From Eubacteriales Family XIII. Incertae Sedis bacterium (GTDB lineage Bacteria > Bacillota > Clostridia > Peptostreptococcales > Anaerovoracaceae), in assembly GCA_031290775.1 (NCBI GenBank), contig JAITMX010000083.1, forward strand, positions 1 to 33,744: DNA of 33,744 nt, in the 5' to 3' direction. The translations under genes and the position numbers were made by a program. Shown here one piece after another: positions 1-9,145 of the stretch (positions are counted from its first letter, which is position 1; every line of letters begins with the position of its first letter). Below the pieces are notes generated by a model. The model was not told the DNA's origin. It saw only the letters and a program-made list of their open reading frames with translations, and searched no databases.

Positions 1-176
1 CGATGGAAGGTTGCATTCGAGGACGACAGCGCTTTAGCGCGTGGTCGTCTACCGTAATGGAAAAACGGACAGCGAAGCGAACGAAGTGAGCGGAGGTAGG
101 ACTGTCAAGCTCCTGTACCTCTGCCAGCGAAGCGAACGAAGTGAGCGTAGGAGTGAGGCGTAGCCGAACGTTGGCA
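1..176. repeat. Left-edge member of the same repeat family; bases 1-23 are inverted relative to 33686-33708
   Basis: CGATGGAAGGTTGCATTCGAGGA is the exact reverse complement of 33686-33708. Also GACGAC-A-GCGC-TTTA-GCGC-GTG-GTCGTC and two GCGAAGCGAACGAAGTGAGCG blocks. Confidence 0.85.
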
Positions 177-183
177 ATATCCA

Positions 184-440
184 CGGCAAATCCGCACACC
201 TGAATTAATCAGCGCTTCCCTAAACGAGACAACGCTGCGCGACGGCAAGAGTTGGTCGGGCGCGGCAGGCGCCGATTTGCTGGTGCGCACACCTGCGGAA
301 TTGGCGCAGGCGGCCCTGCTCGCCAATGTCGGCGCGTCCTCGCTCCATGTGCGGCTGGCGGCGTCGATCGACGTGAGCGCCGCGCCCGGATTCGCCGGGT
401 TTGGCACGGCGGCACACCCCTTTGCCGGCACATTTATCGG
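184..440 (+). pseudogene. Remnant of a large surface/adhesin-type protein (…LRDGKSWSGAAGADLLVRTPAELAQAALLANVGASSLHVRLAASIDVSAAPGFAGFGTAAHPFAGTFIGDG…)
   Basis: Translation in the frame of ORF 277..954 resembles the repeat/flank of secreted proteins with 'F.GTFDG.G'-type motifs. The similarity stops abruptly near 440, and there is no credible start or C-terminus. It is embedded in repeats. Confidence 0.45.
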
Positions 441-552
441 CGATGGCCCAAAAGAAATAACAATCAAAAGCCACAGATGTTTCACGCTTCACAGGGTGGC
501 AGCGGCATACAAAACAGCAATGTGCGCGATTATACAGCAACAGCAGCGTACG

Positions 553-589
553 CAAGGGGACGGTTCTGCACAAGAGAACCGTCCCCTTG
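553..589. repeat. Perfect 15-bp inverted repeat CAAGGGGACGGTTCT-(GCACAAG)-AGAACCGTCCCCTTG, REP-like palindrome
   Basis: Arms 553-567 and 575-589 are exact reverse complements with a 7-nt loop. Confidence 0.85.
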
Positions 590-673
590 TACCCCTCATT
601 TTGTTGCGCGCGGGCGCGTACCGCTGTATACTTATAACTCAATGCTTGCGCGCCGCGAAGAGAGGATGGCAAA

Positions 674-1369
674 ATGGAAAACGGAAAAGAAAAAATCCGG
701 ATTCTGAAAAACGGGCCCTATGTGGTGACAGGCCGCGTCCCATTATATATAGAACGCATCGTACCCGACGGGGACGGCAACGGCGAAAGCTACGCGAAGG
801 GCAAGGAATACGAAACTGCGGATTGCTACAGCCTCTGCCGCTGCGGCCATGCGAAGACGCGGCCGTTTTGCGACGGCACGCACAAAGAGGTCGAATTTTC
901 GGCGCCCGAAACGGCGTGCCGCGCCTGCTATTGCGAGGCGGCCCGCGTCTATGAGGGCGGGACGATCGATCTGCTCGACGCGCCCGAGCTTTGCGCGCGC
1001 GCGCGTTTTTGCGACCGCTTTGAAAACGCGTGGCGGCTGACGCTGAAGTCTTCGGAGGCGCATCCCGAGTACGAGGAGCGCGCGGTCTACGAGGCAAACC
1101 ACTGCCCGGGCGGGCGCATCACGGTGCGCAAGGACGGTGTGGAAATCGAGCCCTGCCTGCCAAAGGAAATCGGGCTGCTCGAAGATGTGTATTATGGCAC
1201 GAGGGGGCCGATCTTTGTGAAAGGCGGCATCACGCTCACAGACGAGGACGATGCCGAATACGAGACCCGCAACCGCCGCGCGCTCTGCCGTTGCGGCGGC
1301 ACGCGCAATATGCCGTTTTGCGACGGCGCCCATCTGCGCAAAAAGCATATGAAAGGATCGGACGAGTGA
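674..1369 (+). CDS. CDGSH-type iron-sulfur protein with two CDGSH motifs
   Basis: Motifs [16 protein letters not shown] and [16 protein letters not shown], with a Cys-rich middle segment. Confidence 0.85.
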   Translation: MENGKEKIRILKNGPYVVTGRVPLYIERIVPDGDGNGESYAKGKEYETADCYSLCRCGHAKTRPFCDGTHKEVEFSAPETACRACYCEAARVYEGGTIDLLDAPELCARARFCDRFENAWRLTLKSSEAHPEYEERAVYEANHCPGGRITVRKDGVEIEPCLPKEIGLLEDVYYGTRGPIFVKGGITLTDEDDAEYETRNRRALCRCGGTRNMPFCDGAHLRKKHMKGSDE

Positions 1370-3009
1370 CAGACCCGCAAAATTTTATTCATAATTTTAT
1401 CGATGAGGATTTGGAAAACGGGCGCTTTGGCCGCCCGATTTGCACGCGCTTCCCGCCGGAGCCAAACGGCTACCTCCATATCGGGCACGCGAAAGCGATC
1501 TGCCTCAATTTCACGACCGCCGAAAAATACGGCGGGCGCTGCAACCTGCGTTTTGACGACACCAATCCCGTCAAAGAGGACACGGAATACGTCGACTCCA
1601 TCAAGGAGGACGTCGCGTGGCTGGGCTTTCACTGGGACGAGCTGCGCTTTGCTTCCGATTATTTTGGGCGAATGTATGAAAGCGCGGAGTATCTGATCGA
1701 AAAGGGCCTTGCCTATGTGGACGAGCAGAGCGCCGAGCAAATCAGCGGCTCGCGCGGCTCGCTGACGGAGCCCGGCGCGCGGAGCCCGTGGCGGGACCGC
1801 CCGCCCGGGGAAAACCTGCGGCTGTTTCGCGGGATGCGGGACGGCAACTACGCGGACGGCGCGATGGTGCTGCGCGCAAAGATCGATATGGCTTCGCCCA
1901 ACATCAATATGCGCGACCCCGTCCTCTACCGCATCGCGCACGTCTCCCACCACAACACGGGGGACAAGTGGTGTGTCTATCCGATGTACGACTACGCGCA
2001 TCCGATCGAGGACGCGGCCGAGGGCGTGACGCACTCGCTCTGCACGATGGAGTTTGAGGACCATCGGCCGCTGTACGACTGGGTGCTTCAGGCGCTGGAC
2101 CTGCCGGAGCCGCCGCGCCAAATCGAGTTTGCGCGCCTCAACCTCACACACACTCTTATGAGCAAACGCTATCTGAAAAAACTCGTGGACGACGGCGCCG
2201 TGGAAGGCTGGGACGACCCGAGGATGCCGACCATCGCGGGAATCCGGCGACGCGGCTATACGCCCGGCGCGGTGCGGCGCTTTTGCGATGAGATCGGCGT
2301 GGCAAAGGCGAACAGCACGGTTGACATCGACTTTCTCGAACACTGCGTCCGCGAGGACCTGAAAGAAAAAACCGAAAACAGAAACGTCATCTTCGATCCG
2401 ATCAAGGTGGTTATTGCAAATTACCCGGAAGGGCAAACGGAAGAAGCCGTGATGGAGAACAACCGCGAAGCCCCGGCGCTTGGCGAGCGCCGTGTGCCGT
2501 TTTCGCGCGAGCTGTGGATCGACGGCGAGGATTTCATGGAGGAGCCGCCAAAAAAATATTTCAGGCTTTTTATCGGAAACGAGGTACGTTTCAAAGGCGC
2601 GTACTTTGTGACGGCCCACGAGATAGTCAAAGACGAAAATGGCAGAATAACAGAGCTGCGCTGCACCTACGACCCCGCGACAAAGAGCGGGAGCGGGTTC
2701 GAGGGGCGCAAGGTCAAAGGGACGATCCACTGGGTCGACGCAAAGACGGCGGTGCAAATCACCGTGCGCGAGTACGGGTATCTCATGGAGGACGACGGCG
2801 AGGGCGGGCAGAGGCTTGCGGAAAATTCGGCGGCCGTGAAGGCCTGCTATGCGGAGCCCTCGGTGGCGGCCGCCAAGCCGGGAGAGCGTTTCCAGTTTTT
2901 CCGGCACGGTTATTATATCGCGGACGCGAAGCAGACGGATGCCGCGGACGGCGGCGCAAAGGTGTTCAACCAAATCGTGGGGCTCAAGTCCTCATGGAAG
3001 GCAAAGTAG
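1366..3009 (+). CDS. glnS: Glutaminyl-tRNA synthetase
   Basis: [20 protein letters not shown] (HIGH motif), LMSKRYL (KMSKS-type), [11 protein letters not shown] start at 1366 overlaps the upstream stop (GTGA). The longer ORF from 1030 is spurious upstream extension. Confidence 0.92.
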   Translation: MTDPQNFIHNFIDEDLENGRFGRPICTRFPPEPNGYLHIGHAKAICLNFTTAEKYGGRCNLRFDDTNPVKEDTEYVDSIKEDVAWLGFHWDELRFASDYFGRMYESAEYLIEKGLAYVDEQSAEQISGSRGSLTEPGARSPWRDRPPGENLRLFRGMRDGNYADGAMVLRAKIDMASPNINMRDPVLYRIAHVSHHNTGDKWCVYPMYDYAHPIEDAAEGVTHSLCTMEFEDHRPLYDWVLQALDLPEPPRQIEFARLNLTHTLMSKRYLKKLVDDGAVEGWDDPRMPTIAGIRRRGYTPGAVRRFCDEIGVAKANSTVDIDFLEHCVREDLKEKTENRNVIFDPIKVVIANYPEGQTEEAVMENNREAPALGERRVPFSRELWIDGEDFMEEPPKKYFRLFIGNEVRFKGAYFVTAHEIVKDENGRITELRCTYDPATKSGSGFEGRKVKGTIHWVDAKTAVQITVREYGYLMEDDGEGGQRLAENSAAVKACYAEPSVAAAKPGERFQFFRHGYYIADAKQTDAADGGAKVFNQIVGLKSSWKAK

Positions 3010-3044
3010 CCAAATAGACAAAGGGGAGAAAGCGGAGGAACAAA

Positions 3045-4250
3045 ATGGACGGACAAACATGGGACGAAACAACAAGGGACTATTATGAAGAATCTTTGAT
3101 TCTGCACGCGCTGCACAAGGGCAAGCTCGAGGTCAGGAGCAAGGTGCCGGTCGAGACAAGGGACGACCTTGCGACCGCCTACACGCCCGGCGTCGCGGAG
3201 CCTTGCCTCATGATCGCGCAGGACCCGAAAAACGCGCGCAAGTATTCGATCAAGGCAAACACGGTCGCCGTCGTCAGCGACGGGTCGGCGGTGCTCGGCC
3301 TCGGCAATATCGGCGGCCTCGCGTCCCTGCCCGTCATGGAGGGCAAGGCGGTATTGTTCAAGGTCTTTGGCGGCGTGGACGCTTTCCCGATTTGCCTTGA
3401 CACGCAGGACACGGATGAAATCGTCGAGACCGTGAAGAGGATCGCGCCGGTCTTCGGCGGGATCAACCTTGAAGACATCTCCGCGCCGCGCTGTTTTGAG
3501 ATCGAAAAACGCCTCAAGGAGGCGCTCGATATCCCGGTCTTCCACGACGACCAGCACGGCACGGCTGTGGTCGTCAGCGCGGCTGTCATCAACGCGTTCA
3601 AGCTGATCGGCAAGCCGCTGCCCGAAGTCCGGGCGGCGATCAGCGGCGCGGGCGCCGCGGGCAGCGCCGTGGCAAAGATGCTGTCGGCGCTCGGCGTGCG
3701 GGACATCGTCGTCTGCGACAGCAAGGGGATCATCAGCCCGTCGCGCCTTTCGGAGTTTGGGGAGGACAAGCTCGAGCTGCTCGAGTTTACGAACAAGGAC
3801 GGCATCGTGGGCGGCCTTGCGGAAGCGGTAGCGGGCCGCGACCTTTTCATCGGCGTGTCAAAACCGCGCGTCCTGACGCGGGAGATGGCGGAGACGATGG
3901 CCGCCGGCGCCGTTATTTTCGCGATGTCCAACCCGGAGCCGGAGATATCGCCCGATCTCGCAAAGGCGGCGGGCGCGCGCATTGTCGGCACCGGGCGCTC
4001 GGACTTTCCCAACCAAATCAACAACGTGCTCGTATTCCCGGGCATTTTCAGGGGTGCGCTCGACGCGGAGGCAAGCGACATCACGGAAGCGATGAAGGTC
4101 GCGGCCGCCTATGCGCTCGCGGGGCTTGTTTCGGATGAGGAGCTGTCGGAGGAGTACGTCCTGCCGCCCGCGTTCAAGGAAGGTGTTGCGGCCGCGGTCG
4201 CAAAGGCCGTCGCGGAGGCATGGACAGAAAGCGGGATGAATGAATTATAG
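3045..4250 (+). CDS. NAD(P)-dependent malic enzyme (malate dehydrogenase, oxaloacetate-decarboxylating)
   Basis: TAYTPGVAEPC, VSDGSAVLGLGNIGGLASLPVMEGKAVLFK, DDQHGTA, FAMSNPEPEI motifs. Confidence 0.92.
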   Translation: MDGQTWDETTRDYYEESLILHALHKGKLEVRSKVPVETRDDLATAYTPGVAEPCLMIAQDPKNARKYSIKANTVAVVSDGSAVLGLGNIGGLASLPVMEGKAVLFKVFGGVDAFPICLDTQDTDEIVETVKRIAPVFGGINLEDISAPRCFEIEKRLKEALDIPVFHDDQHGTAVVVSAAVINAFKLIGKPLPEVRAAISGAGAAGSAVAKMLSALGVRDIVVCDSKGIISPSRLSEFGEDKLELLEFTNKDGIVGGLAEAVAGRDLFIGVSKPRVLTREMAETMAAGAVIFAMSNPEPEISPDLAKAAGARIVGTGRSDFPNQINNVLVFPGIFRGALDAEASDITEAMKVAAAYALAGLVSDEELSEEYVLPPAFKEGVAAAVAKAVAEAWTESGMNEL

Positions 4251-5583
4251 AATAGAAACAGACACGATGGGCGAGGTGAAGGTGCCCGCCGAAAAGCTCT
4301 GGGGCGCGCAGACACAGCGCAGCCTCGAAAACTTCAAGATCGGCGAGGAAAAGATGCCGCTCGAGATTGTCCGTGCCTTTGCCGTCCTCAAGCGCGCGGC
4401 GGCGGCCGCCAACGCCCGGCTGGGCGTGCTTGACCAGGAGAAGGCGGCTGCCATCACGCGCGCCTGCGACGAGATCAGCGCGGGGAAGCATGACGACCAG
4501 TTTCCGCTTTCCGTATGGCAGACGGGCAGCGGCACGCAGACGAACATGAACGTCAACGAGGTCGTCGCGCACCTGACGGGCCTGCATCCAAACGACGACG
4601 TCAACAAGGGGCAGAGCTCCAACGACACCTTCCCGACGGCGATGCACATCGCGTTTGTCATCATGGCAGAGGACGGCCTGCTGCCCGCGCTCGACGCGCT
4701 CCGCTCGACTTTTTCCCGCCTTTCGGAAGAATACGCGGATATCATCAAGGTCGGGCGCACACACCTCATGGACGCGACGCCGCTCACGCTGGGGCAGGAG
4801 ATTTCCGCTTGGCGCGAGATGCTCGACGCTTGTTATCGTATGGTCGAAAATGCGCTCACGCCTGTCCGCCTGCTTGCCCTCGGCGGCACGGCGGTCGGGA
4901 CGGGGCTGAACACGCATCCCGATTTCGGCTCGCTCACGGCGCACGCGGTCTCTTCCATTACGGGACACGACTTCAAGACCGCGCCGAACAAGTTTCACGC
5001 GCTGTCGTCGATGGACGCCGCGTCGGGGCTTTCGGGCGCACTGAAAACGCTTGCGGCCGATTTGATCAAAATCGCAAACGACGTCCGCTGGCTCGCGTCG
5101 GGCCCGCGCTGCGGGATCGGGGAGCTTTTCATCCCCGCGAACGAACCCGGCAGCTCCATCATGCCCGGCAAGGTCAATCCGACGCAGTGCGAAGCGCTCA
5201 TCATGTCGTCGATCCGGGTCATGGGCAACGATACGGCGGTCTCCGTCGCCGCGTCGCAGGGCAACTTCCAGCTCAATGTCTGCCTGCCCGTCATCGCGTA
5301 CTCGCTCATCCAAAGCATCCGCCTGCTCACGGACGCGGCGCATTCCTTCAACGGCAACCTCGCGATCGGCATCCGGCCAAACCATGAAGCCATCGAGCGG
5401 CACCTCGGGCAGACGCTCATGCTCGTGACGGCGCTTTCGCCGAGGCTCGGCTACGACAGGTCGGCCGAAATCGCAAAATACGCCTTTGAAAACGGCATAA
5501 GCCTGCGCGAAGCGGCCGTAGGCCGCGGCATACTTTCCGGGGAGGAGTTTGATGGGCTCGTCGATCCCCAAAAAATGGTTTGA
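4240..5583 (+). CDS. fumC: Class II fumarate hydratase
   Basis: WGAQTQRS, WQTGSGTQTNMNVNEV, GEL..ANEPGSSIMPGKVNPTQCEA signature. 11-bp overlap with the malic enzyme gene. Confidence 0.93.
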   Translation: MNYRIETDTMGEVKVPAEKLWGAQTQRSLENFKIGEEKMPLEIVRAFAVLKRAAAAANARLGVLDQEKAAAITRACDEISAGKHDDQFPLSVWQTGSGTQTNMNVNEVVAHLTGLHPNDDVNKGQSSNDTFPTAMHIAFVIMAEDGLLPALDALRSTFSRLSEEYADIIKVGRTHLMDATPLTLGQEISAWREMLDACYRMVENALTPVRLLALGGTAVGTGLNTHPDFGSLTAHAVSSITGHDFKTAPNKFHALSSMDAASGLSGALKTLAADLIKIANDVRWLASGPRCGIGELFIPANEPGSSIMPGKVNPTQCEALIMSSIRVMGNDTAVSVAASQGNFQLNVCLPVIAYSLIQSIRLLTDAAHSFNGNLAIGIRPNHEAIERHLGQTLMLVTALSPRLGYDRSAEIAKYAFENGISLREAAVGRGILSGEEFDGLVDPQKMV

Positions 5584-5607
5584 AACATCAGCAGAATGGG
5601 GAAAAAG

Positions 5608-6435
5608 ATGAGAAAAAGAATATCTATTGCAATGTGTTTGGCGGCAATGCTTGCGTTTGTGCTTGCGGCATGCGGCGGAAGCAAGGGCGGCATCACATCC
5701 CCCGACGACTTCCCCGGCCACAATATCGCGGTGAAGATTGCGACAACGGCATCCGACAGCATTGATGAAATGATAGAAGGCGGCGCGAAGAAAATTGAAG
5801 TCAGCCGATATGAGAAAGTCACGCAGTGCTTTGACGATCTGGCGCTCGACCGCGTGGACGCGGTCTATGTCGACAGCGTCGTTTCCGCGTATTATACAGC
5901 GGGCAGCGACAAGTACAATCGCGTTTGGCTCAGCGATGCCACGGAGCCGATGGGCGTCTGCCTCGCGAAATCTGCGGGCCCGCTCGCGGCGGCCGTGGAA
6001 GCGGCGCTCGATACCATGTATTTTGATGGCACGATGGCCGGGATCGCGACAAAAAACTTTGGCGAAGATTTCACGGCGGGACTCCGGGATGTCAAGGAAG
6101 CGCCCGTGATCCCGACGGATTTCACGACGATGGCCCCGGGCAAATTGATAATCGGCTGCGATGTCGGCTATCCGCCGATGGAATACAAGGCGGACAATGG
6201 CGTCGATTTTGTCGGCTTTGACATTGACGTGGCCGCGCGCGTCGCGGAGCTGCTCGGCCTCGAAGCCGAGTATGTGAACACGGCGTGGGACGGTATTTTC
6301 ACGGGCCTCGAAAATGGCCGGTACGACGCCATCGTCTCGGCCGTCTCTATCACGCCCGAGCGCCAGGAAAAATACATCCTGACCAGGCCCTACGTCGCAA
6401 ACGCGCTCTGCATCGTCACAAAGGCCGCCGAATGA
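5608..6435 (+). CDS. Amino-acid ABC transporter substrate-binding lipoprotein, SBP_bac_3-like with permuted domain order (paralog 1)
   Basis: Lipobox LAACGG. C-terminal segment GKLIIGCDVGYPPMEYKADNGVDFVGFDIDVAARVAELLG…ITPERQEKY matches the normal N-terminal half of the family. The start at 5608 aligns with paralog 2; ATG 5596 is an alternative. Confidence 0.88.
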   Translation: MRKRISIAMCLAAMLAFVLAACGGSKGGITSPDDFPGHNIAVKIATTASDSIDEMIEGGAKKIEVSRYEKVTQCFDDLALDRVDAVYVDSVVSAYYTAGSDKYNRVWLSDATEPMGVCLAKSAGPLAAAVEAALDTMYFDGTMAGIATKNFGEDFTAGLRDVKEAPVIPTDFTTMAPGKLIIGCDVGYPPMEYKADNGVDFVGFDIDVAARVAELLGLEAEYVNTAWDGIFTGLENGRYDAIVSAVSITPERQEKYILTRPYVANALCIVTKAAE

Positions 6436-6445
6436 AGACAAAGGA

Positions 6446-6482
6446 CACAAGGGGGACACAAGGGGGCGGTTCTCTTGTGCAG
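6446..6482. repeat. Degenerate/half copy of the REP-like element seen at 553-589 (ACAAGGGGGCGGTTCTCTTGTGCA)
   Basis: Matches the reverse complement CAAGGGGACGGTTCTCTTGTGC of the perfect copy; the second arm is not conserved. Confidence 0.6.
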
Positions 6483-6546
6483 CGGACGCCTTTAGCGCGC
6501 GGCACTCTGCGGCTGACGAGGCAAGTCTGAATTGTTACAAAACAAA

Positions 6547-6575
6547 TTGTGGAAAAGTGCATATTTCCCTATAAT
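6547..6575 (+). promoter_or_regulatory. Sigma-A-like promoter TTGTGG-17 bp-TATAAT
   Basis: -35 at 6547-6552, -10 at 6570-6575, 17-bp spacer, upstream of the second SBP gene. Confidence 0.6.
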
Positions 6576-6614
6576 CAATCGAAATCAATCGGGATATTGG
6601 CTGGATATTGGCGG

Positions 6615-6643
6615 TTGCATATATCCCGAATTGAACGTATAAT
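6615..6643 (+). promoter_or_regulatory. Second sigma-A-like promoter TTGCAT-17 bp-TATAAT
   Basis: -35 at 6615-6620, -10 at 6638-6643, 17-bp spacer. Confidence 0.55.
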
Positions 6644-6703
6644 GAGCTATATTCAGAAAATTGTAAAAATTTAAGGCAAGCAGTTGAAAGAGGAGAATCA
6701 AAA

Positions 6704-7537
6704 ATGAAAAAGAGAATATCTATCGTAATGTGTTTGGCGGTGGCGCTCGCGTTTGTGCTTGCGGCCTGCGGCGGCGGAAGCAAGGGCAGCGCGGTCACGT
6801 CCCCCGACGATTTCCCCGGCCACAACATCGCCGTGCAGACGGCGACGACGGCATCCGACAGCGTTGACGAAATGATTGAAAACGGCGCGAAGGACATCGA
6901 AGTCAGCCGCTATGAAAAAGTCACGCAGTGCTTTGACGACCTGTCGCTCGGACGCGTGGACGCGGTCTATGTAGACAGCGTCGTTTCCGCCTATTACACA
7001 GCGGGCAGCGACAAGTACAATCGCGTATGGCTCAGCGACGTCGCGGAGCCGATGGGCGTCTGCCTCGCAAAATCCTCGGACGCGCTCGCGGCTGCCGTGG
7101 AAGCGGCGCTCGACACGATGTATTTTGACGGCACGATGGCAGAGATCGCAACAAAGAATTTCGGCGAAGACTTCACGGCGGGCCTCCGGAAGGTCACGGA
7201 AGCGCCCGTGATCCCGACGGATTTCGCGACGAAGACCTCCGGCAAACTGACGATCGGCTGCGAAGTCGGCTACCCGCCGATGGAATACACGACCGACAAC
7301 GGCATCGATTACATCGGTTTTGACATTGACGTGTCAGCGCGCCTCGCGGAGCTGCTCGGCCTTGAGGTCACGTATGTGAACACGGCGTGGGACGGCATTT
7401 TCGCGGGCCTTGAAAAGGGCGAATACGACGCCATCATCTCAGCCGTTTCCATTACGCCCGAGCGCCAGGAAAAATACATCCTGACCGAGCCTTACGTCGC
7501 GAACGCGCTCTGCATCGTCACGAAGGCCGCCGAGTAA
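6704..7537 (+). CDS. Amino-acid ABC transporter substrate-binding lipoprotein, SBP_bac_3-like with permuted domain order (paralog 2)
   Basis: Lipobox LAACGG. Highly similar along its length to the 5608..6435 product and with the same permuted order. RBS AGAGGAG. Confidence 0.9.
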   Translation: MKKRISIVMCLAVALAFVLAACGGGSKGSAVTSPDDFPGHNIAVQTATTASDSVDEMIENGAKDIEVSRYEKVTQCFDDLSLGRVDAVYVDSVVSAYYTAGSDKYNRVWLSDVAEPMGVCLAKSSDALAAAVEAALDTMYFDGTMAEIATKNFGEDFTAGLRKVTEAPVIPTDFATKTSGKLTIGCEVGYPPMEYTTDNGIDYIGFDIDVSARLAELLGLEVTYVNTAWDGIFAGLEKGEYDAIISAVSITPERQEKYILTEPYVANALCIVTKAAE

Positions 7538-7587
7538 GCGGGCCAAGCGGCGGGGCGGCAAGCAGGAAAGGGAGCAGGCAAGCCAAA

Positions 7588-8247
7588 GTGGATTCACTTC
7601 ACCAAATAGCAAATTGGATGCCGGCGCTGGTTCACGCGACGGGCACGACGCTGGCGCTGACAGCCACGTCCGTCGTGACGGCGTTGGCGCTCGGCATCGT
7701 GCTTGCGCTTGCCAAGATTTCCGGCAATTCATGGATCAACAAGCCGGCGACCGCGTATGTGTTTTTCTTCCGCGGCACGCCGCTTTTGATTCAGCTTTTC
7801 TTCATCTATTTCGGCCTCCCGCAGATCTTCCCGGAGCTGAACATCAGCAGCCGTTTTCTCGCGGCGTACATCGCTTTTTCGCTGAACATCGCGGCCTATC
7901 TCGCGGAGATCATCCGCGCGGCGATCCAGTCGATCGACAAGGGGCAGATGGAGGCGGCGCGCTCGCTCGGCATGGGCTACGGCCAGGCCATGCGGCTTGT
8001 CGTAATCCCGCAGTCGTATCGGCGCATGATTCCGCCTGTCTGCAACGAGTTCATCATGGTGCTGAAAGACACGGCGCTCGTGTCGATCATCGCACTCAAC
8101 GATTTGACCTTCCAGACCAAAATGATCGCGTCCAACAAGGCGAGCGCGCTCGTCTATGTGCCGGCGCTCGCGATCTACTTGGTTTTGACCGCAATCTTTA
8201 CCATCATATTCAACAATCTCGAAAAGAAGTTTTCGGTGTATGAGTAA
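7588..8247 (+). CDS. Polar amino-acid ABC transporter permease (HisM/GlnP family)
   Basis: FFFRGTPLLIQLFFIYFGLPQ, AYLAEIIRAAIQSIDKGQMEAARSLGM (EAA loop), IPPVCNEFIMVLKDTALVSII. GTG start. Confidence 0.92.
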   Translation: MDSLHQIANWMPALVHATGTTLALTATSVVTALALGIVLALAKISGNSWINKPATAYVFFFRGTPLLIQLFFIYFGLPQIFPELNISSRFLAAYIAFSLNIAAYLAEIIRAAIQSIDKGQMEAARSLGMGYGQAMRLVVIPQSYRRMIPPVCNEFIMVLKDTALVSIIALNDLTFQTKMIASNKASALVYVPALAIYLVLTAIFTIIFNNLEKKFSVYE

Positions 8248-8268
8248 TAAGGACGGGCAGGGAAGCCG

Positions 8269-9033
8269 ATGTTGATTATACGAACCGAGAATATCTGCAA
8301 AACCTTCGTGACCGTGGAGGCCGTCAAAAATGTCAGCCTGTCTGTCGATCAGGGCGAAGTCGTCGCGGTCATCGGCCCGTCGGGCTCCGGCAAATCGACT
8401 TTCCTGCGCTGCATCAACGGGCTCGAAACGATTTCGGACGGCGAGATTTATATCGACGAGGAGCTTTTTGAAAAGCGTGTGCACGGGCATCCGCAGGTGC
8501 GGATATCGAAAGAGCGCCGGTCTGAGATTCTGCTGAAAACGGGCATGGTCTTTCAGCGTTTCAATTTGTTCCCGCACAAGACGGCAAAGGAAAACGTCAT
8601 GCTCGCGCCCGTCAATGTAAAGAAGATCGGCGAAAAGGCGGCGGCGGCCTTGGCGGAAGACCTGCTCGCAAAGGTCGGCCTTGCGGACAAGTTTGACGAG
8701 TTTCCCGCCAAGCTGTCGGGCGGGCAGCAGCAGCGCGTGGCAATCGCCCGTGCGCTCGCGATGGCGCCGGAGATCATGCTCTTTGACGAGCCGACGAGCG
8801 CGCTCGACCCCGAGCTTGTGGAAGACGTGCTCCACGTCATGGTCGATCTCGCAAAAAGCGGCATGACGATGCTTGTCGTCACGCACGAGATGGGGTTTGC
8901 GCGCGAAGCCGCAGACCGCGTCGTGTTTATGGTCGACGGCGAAGTCGGCGAGGTCGGGCCTCCGAGCGAGTTTTTCACAAACCCGCAAAACCCGCGCGCG
9001 CGCCAATTTATGAAAAGCATTTTGCATCAATAA
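8269..9033 (+). CDS. Polar amino-acid ABC transporter ATP-binding protein (GlnQ/HisP family)
   Basis: Walker A GPSGSGKST, signature LSGGQQQRVAIARAL, Walker B IMLFDEPTSALDPE. Confidence 0.95.
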   Translation: MLIIRTENICKTFVTVEAVKNVSLSVDQGEVVAVIGPSGSGKSTFLRCINGLETISDGEIYIDEELFEKRVHGHPQVRISKERRSEILLKTGMVFQRFNLFPHKTAKENVMLAPVNVKKIGEKAAAALAEDLLAKVGLADKFDEFPAKLSGGQQQRVAIARALAMAPEIMLFDEPTSALDPELVEDVLHVMVDLAKSGMTMLVVTHEMGFAREAADRVVFMVDGEVGEVGPPSEFFTNPQNPRARQFMKSILHQ

Positions 9034-9145
9034 TATTATTATAATATATAAACGATCGGGGTCCATCATCAGAGCGAAAGAAATCAGAGCGAGCATATGC
9101 CTTTTTGCCACGTCCCTCATCTGGGGCATTTCTTTTGTTGCCCAA

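Noticed and set aside
4174-6459. 761-aa minus-strand ORF and other long antisense ORFs (e.g. 1192..2973, 7729..9366, 13586..14920)
   Set aside because: Antisense to strongly supported genes, with no recognisable domains and the Arg/His/Asp-rich composition of GC-rich antisense frames.
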